From the NCBI RefSeq assembly GCF_001546115.1, contig NZ_KQ955208.1, positions 1,443,005 to 1,507,004 on the forward strand: a stretch of DNA of 64,000 nt, given 5' to 3'. How positions within the stretch are numbered: the stretch's first letter is position 1; each line of letters opens with the position of its first letter. The stretch comes from Paracoccus aminovorans (lineage in GTDB: Bacteria > Pseudomonadota > Alphaproteobacteria > Rhodobacterales > Rhodobacteraceae). Made by a program: the position numbers and the translations under genes. Positions 50,414-59,526 of the stretch are shown in pieces. The notes beneath the pieces were generated by a model. The model was not told where the DNA came from. It ran no database searches and was given only the letters and a program-made list of their open reading frames with translations.

Positions 50414-51210
50414 GCGACGGGACGTATACGGGCAAAGGCGGAAAGGACGGGCCGATGCAGATCGACGACGAGACCCTGATGGCGCTGGCCGATGGCGAGC
50501 TGGACCCGGCCCGGGCCGAGGATCTGCGCCGTGCCATTGCCGCCGATCCCGGGCTGCAGGCCCGGCTGCACCGCTTTGAGGAGACCCGGCGGCTGCTGGG
50601 CGGGCTGCGGACCGCAGCGCCGGCCGGGGGTTCCCTGGCCGAAAATGCGCTGGCCGCGACCATTCGCGCGGCGGTCAGGCCGGATGCCGGGGCCGCGCCC
50701 CCGGTGCAGGTTCCACCACCGGCCGCCGGGGTCCGCCTGGGCGCGGCCGGGCAGCACCCGCCAACCTCTGCCAACCTGAACCGCCGGCCATGGATGGCCG
50801 CCGCTGCCTCGGCCGCCATCGTGGCGCTGGGGCTGGGCTGGTGGGAATGGGCCGGCACGCCCGGTCCGCAATCGCTGTCGGCGGCCGAGCTTGCGGCGCT
50901 GGACGGCCTGCCCTCGGGGCAGGTCCGGCCGCTGGACGGCGGGGCCGAGCTGGCAATGATCGCCTCGTTCCGGGCGGCGGACGGCGGGCTTTGCCGCGAA
51001 TATGAAACCGCGCGCGGTGCAGAGCGGCGCACGGTGCTGGCCTGTCGCGAGGCCGGTGGCTGGGCCCAGCGTTTCGCCGCCGTCTCGCAGGATGGCGGCC
51101 AGGAATACCGCCCGGCCTCGGGCGCGGCGACGATCGACGCCGCGATCGCGGCCATCGGGGCCGGGGCGCCGCTGACGCCCGAGGACGAGGCCGCCGCATT
51201 GCGGGAATAA
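50410..51210 (+). CDS. Membrane-anchored anti-sigma factor
   Basis: A 266-residue protein. The cytoplasmic N-terminal part opens with MQIDDETLMALADGELDPAR (anti-sigma N-terminal signature; this internal ATG at 50455 may be the real start). Then come a Pro/Ala linker, one transmembrane segment (MAAAASAAIVALGLGWWEW) and a periplasmic domain with two cysteines (GGLCREYETARG, VLACREAGGW). It is coupled to the sigma gene and should sequester it until an envelope signal arrives. Confidence 0.87.
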   Translation: MSDGTYTGKGGKDGPMQIDDETLMALADGELDPARAEDLRRAIAADPGLQARLHRFEETRRLLGGLRTAAPAGGSLAENALAATIRAAVRPDAGAAPPVQVPPPAAGVRLGAAGQHPPTSANLNRRPWMAAAASAAIVALGLGWWEWAGTPGPQSLSAAELAALDGLPSGQVRPLDGGAELAMIASFRAADGGLCREYETARGAERRTVLACREAGGWAQRFAAVSQDGGQEYRPASGAATIDAAIAAIGAGAPLTPEDEAAALRE

Positions 51211-51258
51211 ACCCGGGTCGCTGTCGTAATCCTGTCACCCGACGCACAGGAGAACGCC

Positions 51259-52920
51259 ATGACCGCCCGCAGCCTGCCTGCCCTTGCCGAACTGCCCCGG
51301 CCCACGCCGCGCCATCTGGCGTTGGCGGTGCTGGCCGCGCTGATCGCCTTTCTGTCCAGCCTGCCGGGCGATCTGGCGCCGCCCGGACGGATTGCGCTGG
51401 CCGTCTCGGGCCTTGCGATCCTGGGCTGGGTCGGCACCCGCATCCCGGAATCGCTGGTGGCGCTGGCCGCCGTGCTGGCGCTGGTTCTGGCGGGCGTGCT
51501 GACCGAGGCGCAGCTTTTTGCCGCGCTTGGCAGCGAGCTGATCTGGCTGCTGCTGTCGGCCTTCGTCATCGCCGCCGTCGCGCGCGATTCCGGGCTGACG
51601 CAAAGCCTGGTCGCGCCGCTGCTGACGCGGGGGATGCGCGTCCTGCCGTTCTTTCTGTGGCTGACGCTGGCCATCGCCGCGACGGGTTTCGTGCTGCCTT
51701 CGACCTCGGGGCGGGCGGCGCTGCTGCTGCCGGTCTTTGCGGCCATCGCGGCGGCCGTGCCGGACGCCCGGCTGAAGAAGCCGCTGGCGCTGCTGTTTCC
51801 GACGGTGATCCTGCTGTCGGCGGGCGGCTCGCTGATCGGGGCGGGCGCGCATCTGCTGGCCGCACAGGCGATCCGGGGGGCGAGCGGCATCCGGCTGGGC
51901 TATCTGGACTGGGCCATGCTGGGCCTGCCATTTTCGCTGCTGGCCAGCCTAGTCGGCGCGGTCCTGATCCTGTGGCTTTTCGTGCCGCGCGACCTGCTGC
52001 GGGCGCCCTTGCCCCGGATCGAGACCCCGGCGCCCGATCCGGCCACCCGCACCCGCCAGCGCCGTATTGCGCTGGTGCTGGCGTTGGTCGTGATCCTGTG
52101 GCTGACCGTCGGGCTGCATGGCATCGGCATGGCGCTGGTGGCGCTGATCGGGGCGCTGGTGCTGCTGACCCCACCGTTTTCCAGCCGCAAGCCCAAGGAA
52201 ATCTTTCGCGCCGTCGACACCGAGCTGCTGCTTTACATGACCGCCACCGTCCTGCTGGCCGAGGCAATGGTCGCGACCGGCACCGACCGCTGGCTGGCCG
52301 GGCAGGTGCTGGATGCGCTGCCCGCCCGGCTGTCGGGCAGTCTGGCGGCTGTTGTGGTGCTGCTGGCCCTGACCTCGGTCGCGGCGCATCTGGCGATCAC
52401 CTCGCGCTCGGCCCGGGCGGCGGTGCTGATCCCGGCACTGGCGCTGCCGCTGGCGGCGCTGGGGCATGATCCGGCGCTGATGATCCTGGTCGCGGTGATG
52501 GGCACCGGGTTTTGCCAAAGCATGATGGCCTCGGCCAAGCCGGTGGCGATCTTCGGCAATGCCGAGGAGGCGGGTTTCGACCAGCGCGACCTGATGCGGC
52601 TGGCGCTGCCGCTGGCGCCTCTGGTGACGGCGCTGCTGATCGGCTTTGCATTGCTGGTCTGGCCGCAGCAACTGGCGGGGTTGCGGCCGGCCGCGACGCC
52701 CGCGATGCAGCCCGCCGCCAGCCTTGTCGCGCAGGCGGTGGCACTGACCCCGGGCCGGGCCGCCCCGATGCTGGAGGCGACCCGGCCGCCGCCGCGACCC
52801 GTGCTGGCCCGACAGCCGGCGCGGCAGAAGGCAACCCCGGTCCGGCGCCGCACCGATCCCGGCCTGCAACGCCTGAACCGCCTGTTGCGCCCGGCCGGAA
52901 TCCGGCTGGTGATCCGCTGA
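51259..52920 (+). CDS. SLC13/DASS-family anion transporter
   Basis: A 553-residue membrane protein with ~11 hydrophobic segments. Paired motifs are characteristic: FVLPSTSGRAALLLPVFAAI in the first half and AITSRSARAAVLIPALALPL in the second, plus LLSAGGSLIGAGAHLLA. It likely imports an organic or inorganic anion with Na+. The last ~80 residues (TRPPPRPVLARQPARQKATP) are a polar, Pro/Arg-rich tail unusual for the family. It is followed by glycerate kinase, so glycerate or a related acid is a plausible substrate. Confidence 0.85.
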   Translation: MTARSLPALAELPRPTPRHLALAVLAALIAFLSSLPGDLAPPGRIALAVSGLAILGWVGTRIPESLVALAAVLALVLAGVLTEAQLFAALGSELIWLLLSAFVIAAVARDSGLTQSLVAPLLTRGMRVLPFFLWLTLAIAATGFVLPSTSGRAALLLPVFAAIAAAVPDARLKKPLALLFPTVILLSAGGSLIGAGAHLLAAQAIRGASGIRLGYLDWAMLGLPFSLLASLVGAVLILWLFVPRDLLRAPLPRIETPAPDPATRTRQRRIALVLALVVILWLTVGLHGIGMALVALIGALVLLTPPFSSRKPKEIFRAVDTELLLYMTATVLLAEAMVATGTDRWLAGQVLDALPARLSGSLAAVVVLLALTSVAAHLAITSRSARAAVLIPALALPLAALGHDPALMILVAVMGTGFCQSMMASAKPVAIFGNAEEAGFDQRDLMRLALPLAPLVTALLIGFALLVWPQQLAGLRPAATPAMQPAASLVAQAVALTPGRAAPMLEATRPPPRPVLARQPARQKATPVRRRTDPGLQRLNRLLRPAGIRLVIR

Positions 52921-53001
52921 GTGCGAATTTTTTCGCACGGGCCGGGAATAACCATCCGCCCCGCCCGTAAACCCATCAGACAGCAGGAAAGGAGAGCTGA
53001 G

Positions 53002-54171
53002 ATGTCTCTGACTGTTCTGATCGCCCCTTCGGGTTTCAAGGAATCGCTTTCGGTCAAGGACGTGGCCGAGGCCATCGGCCGCGGTATCCGCCGCGCCGCA
53101 CCCCATGCGACGATCCTGACCGCCCCGATGGTGGACGGCGGCGAGGGCACGACCGAGGCGCTGGTCGCCGCGACCGGCGGGCGCATGATCGCCACCACCG
53201 TGACCGGCCCGGTGGGCCAGCCGGTGCCCAGCTTCTGGGGCATGATGGGGGGCGACGGGCCGCGCACGGCGGTGATCGAGATGGCGGCCGCCGCCGGCCT
53301 GTCGCTGGTCCCACGCGAGCGCCGCAACCCGACGCTGACCACCAGCCGGGGCGTGGGCGAGCTGATCCTGCAGGCGCTGGACCAGGGCGTCGACCGCATC
53401 CTGATCGGCTGCGGCGACAGCGGCATCAACGACGGCGGCGCCGGCATGGCGCGGGCGCTGGGGGCGCGGCTGCTGGACGCGCAGGGCATTGAGCTGCCCG
53501 AAGGCGGCGGTGCCTTGCCGGATCTGGCGCGGATCGACGTCTCGGGGCTGGACGCGCGGCTGGCCGGGGTGCGGATCGACGCGGCGGTGAACTGGCACAA
53601 CATGCTGCTGGGCCCGCGCGGCGTCGCCCGTGTCTTCGGCCCGCAAAAGGGCGCCACGCCCGAACAGGTCGAGCTTCTGGACCGCGGCATGATCCGCTAT
53701 GCCGAGGCGATCCGCGAGGCGACGGGCCAGGATGTGGCGCCGATGCCGGGCGCCGGGGCCTCGGGGGGCTTGGGCGCGGGGCTGATCGGCTTTGCCGGCG
53801 CGACGCTGCATCCGCGTTTCGACATCATCCTCGACTATCTGGATTTCGACCGCCAGCTCGGCCGCGCCGATCTGGTCATCACCGCCGAGGGCGCGCTGGA
53901 CGGGCAAAGCCCCTTCGGCAAGGTCCCCTGCGAGGTGGCGCGCCGGGCCGAAGCCCTGGGCGTGCCGACCGTGGCGCTTGCGGGCACCATCGGCAAGGGC
54001 GCACGCCAGACCTATGAGCACGGGATCGGCGCCTATGCCTCGATCATGCGGCGGCCCTGTTCGCTGCGAAAGGCCATCGACGACGGCGCGAAGCTGCTGC
54101 GTCATGCGGCCGAGAACACCATGCGCATGCTGCTGGTCGGCGAGCGGTTGGCGCGGCGCGAGCGCGCCTGA
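53002..54171 (+). CDS. Glycerate kinase (GlxK/GarK type 1)
   Basis: A 389-residue enzyme of the family: APSGFKESLSVKDVAEAIGR at the N-terminus, DGGEGTTEALVAATGG, GCGDSGINDGGAGMARALG, GAGASGGLGAGLIGFAGATL and TAEGALDGQSPFGKVPCEVA. GGAAAGGAG precedes ATG 53002. It phosphorylates D-glycerate, linking glyoxylate or sugar-acid catabolism to glycolysis. Together with the upstream transporter it may form an uptake-and-use unit. Confidence 0.92.
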   Translation: MSLTVLIAPSGFKESLSVKDVAEAIGRGIRRAAPHATILTAPMVDGGEGTTEALVAATGGRMIATTVTGPVGQPVPSFWGMMGGDGPRTAVIEMAAAAGLSLVPRERRNPTLTTSRGVGELILQALDQGVDRILIGCGDSGINDGGAGMARALGARLLDAQGIELPEGGGALPDLARIDVSGLDARLAGVRIDAAVNWHNMLLGPRGVARVFGPQKGATPEQVELLDRGMIRYAEAIREATGQDVAPMPGAGASGGLGAGLIGFAGATLHPRFDIILDYLDFDRQLGRADLVITAEGALDGQSPFGKVPCEVARRAEALGVPTVALAGTIGKGARQTYEHGIGAYASIMRRPCSLRKAIDDGAKLLRHAAENTMRMLLVGERLARRERA

Positions 54172-54266
54172 ACAGCCTTCGCCCCCGGTCCCACCGGCAG
54201 CCGGGCGGCGGATGACGGCACGGCCGTCCCTTTCAGCCGGACACATCCAAATGACGGAGAGAAACC

Positions 54267-55004
54267 ATGGCCAATATCCGTGGCAATGATGGCGACAACC
54301 TGCTGCGCGGCACCAGCCTCGCGGATCGCATCTGGGGCATGTCCGGCGACGACCGGATCCTGGGCGCGGGCGGCAACGACACCCTGGACGGAGGCGAGGG
54401 CAACGACCGCATCGATGCGGGCCAGGGCCACAACCGCGTCTTCGGCGGCGAAGGCAACGACGTGATCCTGGCCTATGCCGGCAATGACGTCATCAACGCC
54501 GGCGAAGGCAATGACCTCGTCCGCGCCGGCAACGGCAACAACGCCGTCTCGCTGGGCGAGGGCAACGACCTTGCCGTCACCGGAACCGGGCGCGACACCA
54601 TCAATGCCGGCGAAGGCAACGATACCGTCCGCGCCGGTGCCGGCAACGACATCGTCCATGGCGGCGAGGGCGACGACCGCATCTGGGGCGAGGCCGGCGC
54701 CGACCGCCTGATCGGGCATGAGGGCAATGACACGCTGAATGGCGGTGCCGGCAATGACACCATGACCGGGGGCGAGGGCGCGGATGTCTTCGTCTGGAAC
54801 GGCGGCCGCGACCGGATCACCGATTTCGATCGCGACGACGACACCATCGACCTGTCAGCCTATGCCCGCTTCGACAGCTGGGGCGACGTGCGCGGCGCCG
54901 CAAGCCAGGTCGGGAGCGACGTGGTGATCCGGGCCGGTGCCGATACTTTGGTGATCGAGGACACCCGCCTGAACCAGCTTGGCAGCGATGATTTTGATTG
55001 GTGA
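54267..55004 (+). CDS. Secreted-type RTX calcium-binding protein
   Basis: A 245-residue protein made almost entirely of RTX nonapeptides: GNDGDNLLRG, GGNDTLDGGEGNDRID, GGEGNDVI, AGEGNDLV, GEGNDTVRAGAGNDIVHGG, GGAGNDTMTGGEGADVFV. It ends with DRITDFDRDDDTIDLSAY and a last ~50 residues closing in LVIEDTRLNQLGSDDFDW, which looks like a type I secretion signal. No signal peptide. No transporter gene is adjacent. The role of the bare beta-roll is unknown. Confidence 0.88.
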   Translation: MANIRGNDGDNLLRGTSLADRIWGMSGDDRILGAGGNDTLDGGEGNDRIDAGQGHNRVFGGEGNDVILAYAGNDVINAGEGNDLVRAGNGNNAVSLGEGNDLAVTGTGRDTINAGEGNDTVRAGAGNDIVHGGEGDDRIWGEAGADRLIGHEGNDTLNGGAGNDTMTGGEGADVFVWNGGRDRITDFDRDDDTIDLSAYARFDSWGDVRGAASQVGSDVVIRAGADTLVIEDTRLNQLGSDDFDW

Positions 55005-55019
55005 GAGGCAGGAGAGCAC

Positions 55020-55045
55020 GGGCCGGCGTCTTGCGCCGGCCCTTT
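55020..55045 (+). terminator. Intrinsic terminator of the RTX gene
   Basis: A 9-bp perfect stem GGGCCGGCG / CGCCGGCCC with a TCTTG loop, followed by TTTGGCTTTGG, 15 bases after the stop codon. Confidence 0.8.
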
Positions 55046-56097
55046 GGCTTTGGCTACGGGCTTCGGTAACGGGGCCGTTCCGATCAAGCGCTTTTGCGCA
55101 GGTCGGGCAAGGCGCCCTGCAACTCGGCCCGGATCTGCGGGCAGTCAACCGGAACAGGCCGGGTGCGGACAGCCGCAGCACCATATCCGCACCGCGCCCG
55201 AGGACCGGCACCGGCAGCACCGCGCCGGGCGCAACGCTGTCCGCAGCGCCCATGGCATGCCCGCTGCACCCGACCGAAACAGGCAGGTCCAGCATTTGCG
55301 CAGGGCCCTGCAGCGGCAAGGCGTCGAAGGTGGCGAAAACCGGCGGACCGCCCGAGCCGCGGCCAGAGGTCGATGGACCCGACATGACAGCTGCCGGGAT
55401 TGGCCGCCCAATCCGCTGCACACGGCCAGAACTGCCATGGCAACACGCCTTTCGGCAGGAAAGCGCGACAGTGCCGTCGACAGCAGCATCAGCGCCAGCC
55501 GGCGCGACTGATGCAGCAGCGGCATGACAGGAGCGTGCCGTTCCGTAGCCTTGATGAACCTTGCGGTTCAGGGGCGGCGGGACAGCGAAGCCGGCGCTAT
55601 TGGCACGCATTCCGCGCGAAGGCCGGCTTTTCACCGGACTGAGCCAATAGGGCCCGTCCATCCGCCGCGCTTTTCGGATCGGGTCAAGGCTGGGCACGAA
55701 GGCCGCGCGGCCCGCGGCCTCGCCCGCGATCTAGATGAAATGATGTCCGGTCCGGGGCGGATGCTGCTTAGCGCTTTCTCAACCGCCGCGCGGAACGAGG
55801 TTGAGCGAGCGTGGCGCTTGAGCGCTTCGTTGCAGGCGGGCCCGTTCCGGGTCTTGCAGGTCGGCGATGACGGTCTGCGCATGCGATCCATGTACGACGC
55901 TGGAATCAGGAGATGAATCCCTCTCGGGATTTGGGCAGCAGAGCCCTCCTCCTGCCAAGGCCGAGGTGGCGGCCGGACGGTTCGCGGTGTCTTGAACCGA
56001 CAGCGGTGCGAAATGCTTCCGGTAACGTCCCAACAAGAAGGGCGCGAGCCAGAGCAGTATCGATTCTCGCTGTCGTCGAAGGAACTGCCATTCACCC
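55046..56097. other. 1.05-kb region without an intact gene
   Basis: Several short frames exist on both strands but none shows a recognisable domain or a convincing start. Cys/Arg/Ala-rich translations suggest out-of-frame or decayed sequence. The first part (55061-55100) resembles 60112-60151 (35 of 40 bases), so a mobile-element remnant is likely. Nothing else supported. Confidence 0.5.
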
Positions 56098-56826
56098 TCA
56101 ACGCGCGGCGAAGATCATTTCCTTCAGCCAGTTCAGCAGCAGGTTGTCATAGGCGCGGATGCAATCGGCGTCGTTCAGGGCATGGTCCGCGCCGGCCAGA
56201 ATGCGATAGGTCATCGACCGCGCGTTCAGGAAGGCGGCGAGATAGCTGGACAGCACCGGCCGCGGCACGATGTCGTCAAGCTCGGATTCCACCAGGAACA
56301 CGTCGCCCCGGAAGGCGCGGCATTGCTGGAGCACGCTGTTTTGCGAGGTCTCGACCAGGCTCTGCCGATAGACGGCAAGATCCTCGCGGTTCAGCTCGGC
56401 CTTGGGAACCGTCCAGCCCTTGTCGCGGTAAAGCGCCGGCGCGCGCAGGCCCAGCCAGCGCACGGGGCGCGTCCTGGTCAGCATGCAGGCCAGGTAACCG
56501 CCATAGCTGCTGCCGATCACCGCGATGGAACCCGGATCCACCCCCGGCACGGCGACGAGCCGGTCATAGGCCAGCGTCAGGTCGGCAAGATTATCCTCGC
56601 GCGTGACGCGGCGCAGGTCGTTGCTGGACTTGCCATGGCCGCGCAGGTCGAAGGTCAGGCAGATGAACCCCAGCTGCGCCAGGGTGCGGGCGCGTTTCGC
56701 ATCGCGTTCCTGGCTGCCGCCCCAACCATGGACGAACAGCACCGCAGGCACGCCGGTGGCGGGGGCGATCAGGCTGGCGGACAGGACATCAGACCCGATC
56801 GGCAATTCAACGGATTGGGTCGGCAA
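56098..56826 (-). CDS. Alpha/beta hydrolase (dipeptidyl-peptidase/esterase-like)
   Basis: A 242-residue protein with VLFVHGWGGSQ (oxyanion HG), FDLRGHGKSS, the nucleophile elbow VIGSSYGGYLA (GxSxG), SELDDIVP (Asp) and GADHALND (His). The start is a TTG at 56826, supported by GGGGAGAG six bases upstream; no in-frame ATG fits the domain. It overlaps the end of the DUF3182 gene by 20 bases, so the two are one unit. Substrate unknown. Confidence 0.85.
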   Translation of the reverse strand: MPTQSVELPIGSDVLSASLIAPATGVPAVLFVHGWGGSQERDAKRARTLAQLGFICLTFDLRGHGKSSNDLRRVTREDNLADLTLAYDRLVAVPGVDPGSIAVIGSSYGGYLACMLTRTRPVRWLGLRAPALYRDKGWTVPKAELNREDLAVYRQSLVETSQNSVLQQCRAFRGDVFLVESELDDIVPRPVLSSYLAAFLNARSMTYRILAGADHALNDADCIRAYDNLLLNWLKEMIFAAR

Positions 56827-57934
56827 TGCATTCTCTCCCCAGGATCGCGTATTTCAGCATCGGCCCCTGTTCGGGGTCTTCGCCATGAAACAGAACGAAG
56901 GCCCCGGGCGGAGGTTCCAGCCCCGGACCATAGAGCTCGACCGTCGCGGCCCGGACCTTGCCTGCGTCCGGCGAGGCGGCCAGCGCTTCCAGCGCCAGGA
57001 TCTCGGCCGGGGTCGCGCCGCCGATGCGCCAGGACTGTTCCAGCACCGCCACCCGCGGGGCACTCGCCGCGCCGCGCCCCAGCGCGACGTCGTAATTGCG
57101 CCGCGATGCGATCAGGCCCAGATGGCGGTCGGCCAGCCGGTCGAAGGCGGCGGCGCGCGCGATGGCCAAGCCGAAGTCGCCCGCAAAGCCGAGATTGGCC
57201 AGTTCCGCGAAACCGCCGCGAATGGCCAGCAGGCGCGAGCCGCCATAGGCCGGCTCGCCGCGATTGTTGCCGGTCACGGCCTGCTCGCCGATATAGGCGA
57301 TGGTCTGGCCCGGGATCTCGACCTGCCCGACGCTGAGAGTGCGGACATCGGCCAGGTTCTCCTCGATCACCAGGCCCTGCCCCACGACCTCCTCCCAGCG
57401 CTCGAGCGCGGCGCGCAGCTGGGCCAGATCGTCCACGACACATTGCCCGCGCCCGCCATCGGCCTGGACCTGCTTCAGGCGCAGGCTGGTTCGCGGCGCA
57501 CGATGCCACAACGCCTTGCCCGCCCGCAGCGCATCGGGGACGGAAAACACCGTCGCCCCCGGCAGCACCAGATCCGCCAGCTCGGGCCCCAGCGCGGCGG
57601 GCCAGTCGTCGGGCACGGCTTGCGCCCCGTCGCCGATCGGATGCATGACGGCCTTGGTGGCATGCAGGGGGCTTTCCGTCCAGCCGCCCAGGAAGTGCCG
57701 GCCGCTGGGCGGGCGGCTGTCCCTGCCTGCCAGCGCGGCGCGGGGCACCTGGTAGTCGCCCGGCCCCGCCGCGCGTTCCGAAAGGCCGGCATAGCGCAGG
57801 CCCAGATGCGCAGCCAGCCGCTGGCCGACGGCCTGGAACGACGCGCCTTCGTGATGCGATGCCTTGGAATGTCCGATCAGTCTGACGCAATCCAGCGCCG
57901 CCGGATGCCGGTTTGCCTGTGATGACGGTTCCAT
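56807..57934 (-). CDS. DUF3182-type protein, ATP-grasp-like
   Basis: A 375-residue protein that I place in DUF3182. RLKQVQADGGRGQCVV resembles the lysine plus glycine-rich loop of ATP-grasp enzymes, and VGQGLVIEENL the following acidic strand. Later NNRGEPAYGGSRLLAIRGGF completes a possible active site. GGAGGG precedes ATG 57934. Co-transcribed with the downstream alpha/beta hydrolase. Reaction unknown; a ligase acting with a hydrolase is a reasonable guess. Confidence 0.7.
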   Translation of the reverse strand: MEPSSQANRHPAALDCVRLIGHSKASHHEGASFQAVGQRLAAHLGLRYAGLSERAAGPGDYQVPRAALAGRDSRPPSGRHFLGGWTESPLHATKAVMHPIGDGAQAVPDDWPAALGPELADLVLPGATVFSVPDALRAGKALWHRAPRTSLRLKQVQADGGRGQCVVDDLAQLRAALERWEEVVGQGLVIEENLADVRTLSVGQVEIPGQTIAYIGEQAVTGNNRGEPAYGGSRLLAIRGGFAELANLGFAGDFGLAIARAAAFDRLADRHLGLIASRRNYDVALGRGAASAPRVAVLEQSWRIGGATPAEILALEALAASPDAGKVRAATVELYGPGLEPPPGAFVLFHGEDPEQGPMLKYAILGRECIADPIR

Positions 57935-58278
57935 TCGCGCGCCCTCCGTTGATGTTGTGCTGAACCTCGGTTGCGAAGGGATGTTCCCGTCCGCTGGGCA
58001 GAAGGCAGGCCGGCGCCCGGTTGCACCGGGACGGGGGGCGTTTGGCGTTTTGCCTGAACCACCCAGACATGTGGTCGCGCCGAATGGCTGATCGGCCCGG
58101 GCCAAGGCCAGAACGCGGCGGCCAGAGATTGATTGTGCAGACAAGCGTGGTGCCAGCGCGGGTCCAGTTGCAGCATGTGCGCTCTACAGCACGAAAGAGA
58201 TCTGTCGCCTGCCCGCCAAGCGGGTAGGATGGTTCCAGCAAGCGGCTTGTGACTCATTGACCAGAGAGGGCTTCGAAG
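57935..58278. promoter_or_regulatory. Divergent intergenic region (DUF3182 gene / TIGR02587-type gene)
   Basis: About 340 bp. No gene-like frame. It must contain the two promoters. An AT-richer stretch lies at 58168-58205, with a possible dyad CCGCCAAGCGGG at 58214-58225. Nothing firmer. Confidence 0.35.
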
Positions 58279-59127
58279 GTGGACCGACCGATGCAGCGCA
58301 GGGCGCAGCGACCGAATGGACCCGGCAAGGCGCTGCGCGACCTGGGGCGGGCGGCGGGCGGGGCGCTGGTCTTTGCCCTGCCGATGCTGATGACCACCGA
58401 ACTGTGGGTGATGGGCTTCTATCTGGACCGGCTGCGGCTTTTCACGTTGCTGGTGACGGCCTTCCCGCTGCTCGTCTTGCTGTCGCGGCATATCGGTTTC
58501 GAAAGCACCTCGGCCTGGGCCGATGACATCCTGGACAGCTTTCTGGCGCTTGGCCTGTCCTGCGTGGTCTGCGCAATCCTGCTGGCGATCTTCGGCGTGA
58601 TCGACCACGAAACCCCGGCCGGCGAGATCGTCGGCAAGATCGCGATCCAGATGATCCCGGCTGCGATCGGCGCGCTTCTGGCGAAAAGCGCGTTCTCCTC
58701 GGTCTCGGCCGAAAAGCCGCCGGTGGAGCGCGAGGAGACCTATGGCGGCGAGCTTTTCCTGATGATGATCGGCGCGCTCTTTCTGGGTTTCAACGTGGCC
58801 CCGACCGAGGATGTCATGATCATCTCGTATCAGATCACGGAATGGCACAGCCTGCTTCTGGTCGTGCTGTCCATCACGATCATGCATGGCTTCGTCTTTG
58901 CCGTGGGCTTCGCCGGTGGCTCGGAGGTCACGCCTGAGGAGCCATGGTGGAGCCCGTTCATCCGGCTGACCCTGCCGGGCTATGTGATCGCCTTCAGTGC
59001 CAGCTTCTATCTGTTGTGGATCTTTGCCCGCACGGATGGTCTTTCCGTGACCGGTGCCGTGATGGCGGCGATCGTGCTGGCCTTTCCGTCCGCGATCGGG
59101 GCTGCGGGCGCGCGGCTGATCCTTTGA
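58279..59127 (+). CDS. TIGR02587-type integral membrane protein
   Basis: A protein of 282 residues (or 278 from ATG 58291) with about seven hydrophobic segments (GALVFALPMLMTTELWVMGF, LFTLLVTAFPLLVLL, LGLSCVVCAILLAIFGVI, LFLMMIGALFLGFNVAPTED, LVVLSITIMHGFVFAVGF, YVIAFSASFYLLWIFA). Such proteins are annotated as the TIGR02587 family and are paired with TIGR02588 proteins, as here. The GTG start has GAGAGGG 8 bases upstream. Function unknown. Confidence 0.75.
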   Translation: MDRPMQRRAQRPNGPGKALRDLGRAAGGALVFALPMLMTTELWVMGFYLDRLRLFTLLVTAFPLLVLLSRHIGFESTSAWADDILDSFLALGLSCVVCAILLAIFGVIDHETPAGEIVGKIAIQMIPAAIGALLAKSAFSSVSAEKPPVEREETYGGELFLMMIGALFLGFNVAPTEDVMIISYQITEWHSLLLVVLSITIMHGFVFAVGFAGGSEVTPEEPWWSPFIRLTLPGYVIAFSASFYLLWIFARTDGLSVTGAVMAAIVLAFPSAIGAAGARLIL

Positions 59128-59139
59128 GGCGGGTGCAAG

Positions 59140-59526
59140 ATGACTTCGAATGAAAGCGACAGGAAATCCCCGATCGAATGGGTCATTGGCGGGCTCTCTG
59201 GCGTCGTCGTCCTGACGATCATGCTGTTTCTGGCGACGCAGGCGATCTTTTCCGCCAGCGGCCGGCCGGTGCTGTCGATCTCTGTCGAACAGGTCGAGCG
59301 CGCGGGGCAGGGCAGTATCGTCAGCATCAAGGTGATGAATGCCGGCAAGGAGGCCGCCTCGGACATCTCGGTCAGCGCGACGGCAGCGGAACCGGGCGCA
59401 GGGACGAAGCGGCTGGAATTCGGCTATCTCGGCTCGGGATCCGAACAGCGGGGCGCGTTCGTGTTTGACACACCTGTCGATCCTCGCCGGCTGAAGGTGC
59501 AGGTCGACGGCTATCTGCAACCGTGA
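59140..59526 (+). CDS. TIGR02588-type single-pass membrane protein
   Basis: A 128-residue protein with one transmembrane segment (WVIGGLSGVVVLTIMLFLAT) followed by an extracytoplasmic beta-sandwich-like domain (ISVEQVERAGQGSIVSIKVM ... RGAFVFDTPVDPRRLKVQVD). It starts 12 bases after the preceding gene, its usual partner. Function unknown. Confidence 0.75.
   Translation: MTSNESDRKSPIEWVIGGLSGVVVLTIMLFLATQAIFSASGRPVLSISVEQVERAGQGSIVSIKVMNAGKEAASDISVSATAAEPGAGTKRLEFGYLGSGSEQRGAFVFDTPVDPRRLKVQVDGYLQP

Noticed and set aside
54855-55697. Minus-strand 280-codon frame
   Set aside because: It overlaps the RTX gene and its terminator on the other strand, and the translation has no recognisable domain. 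It may cover a decayed gene, but no intact one.
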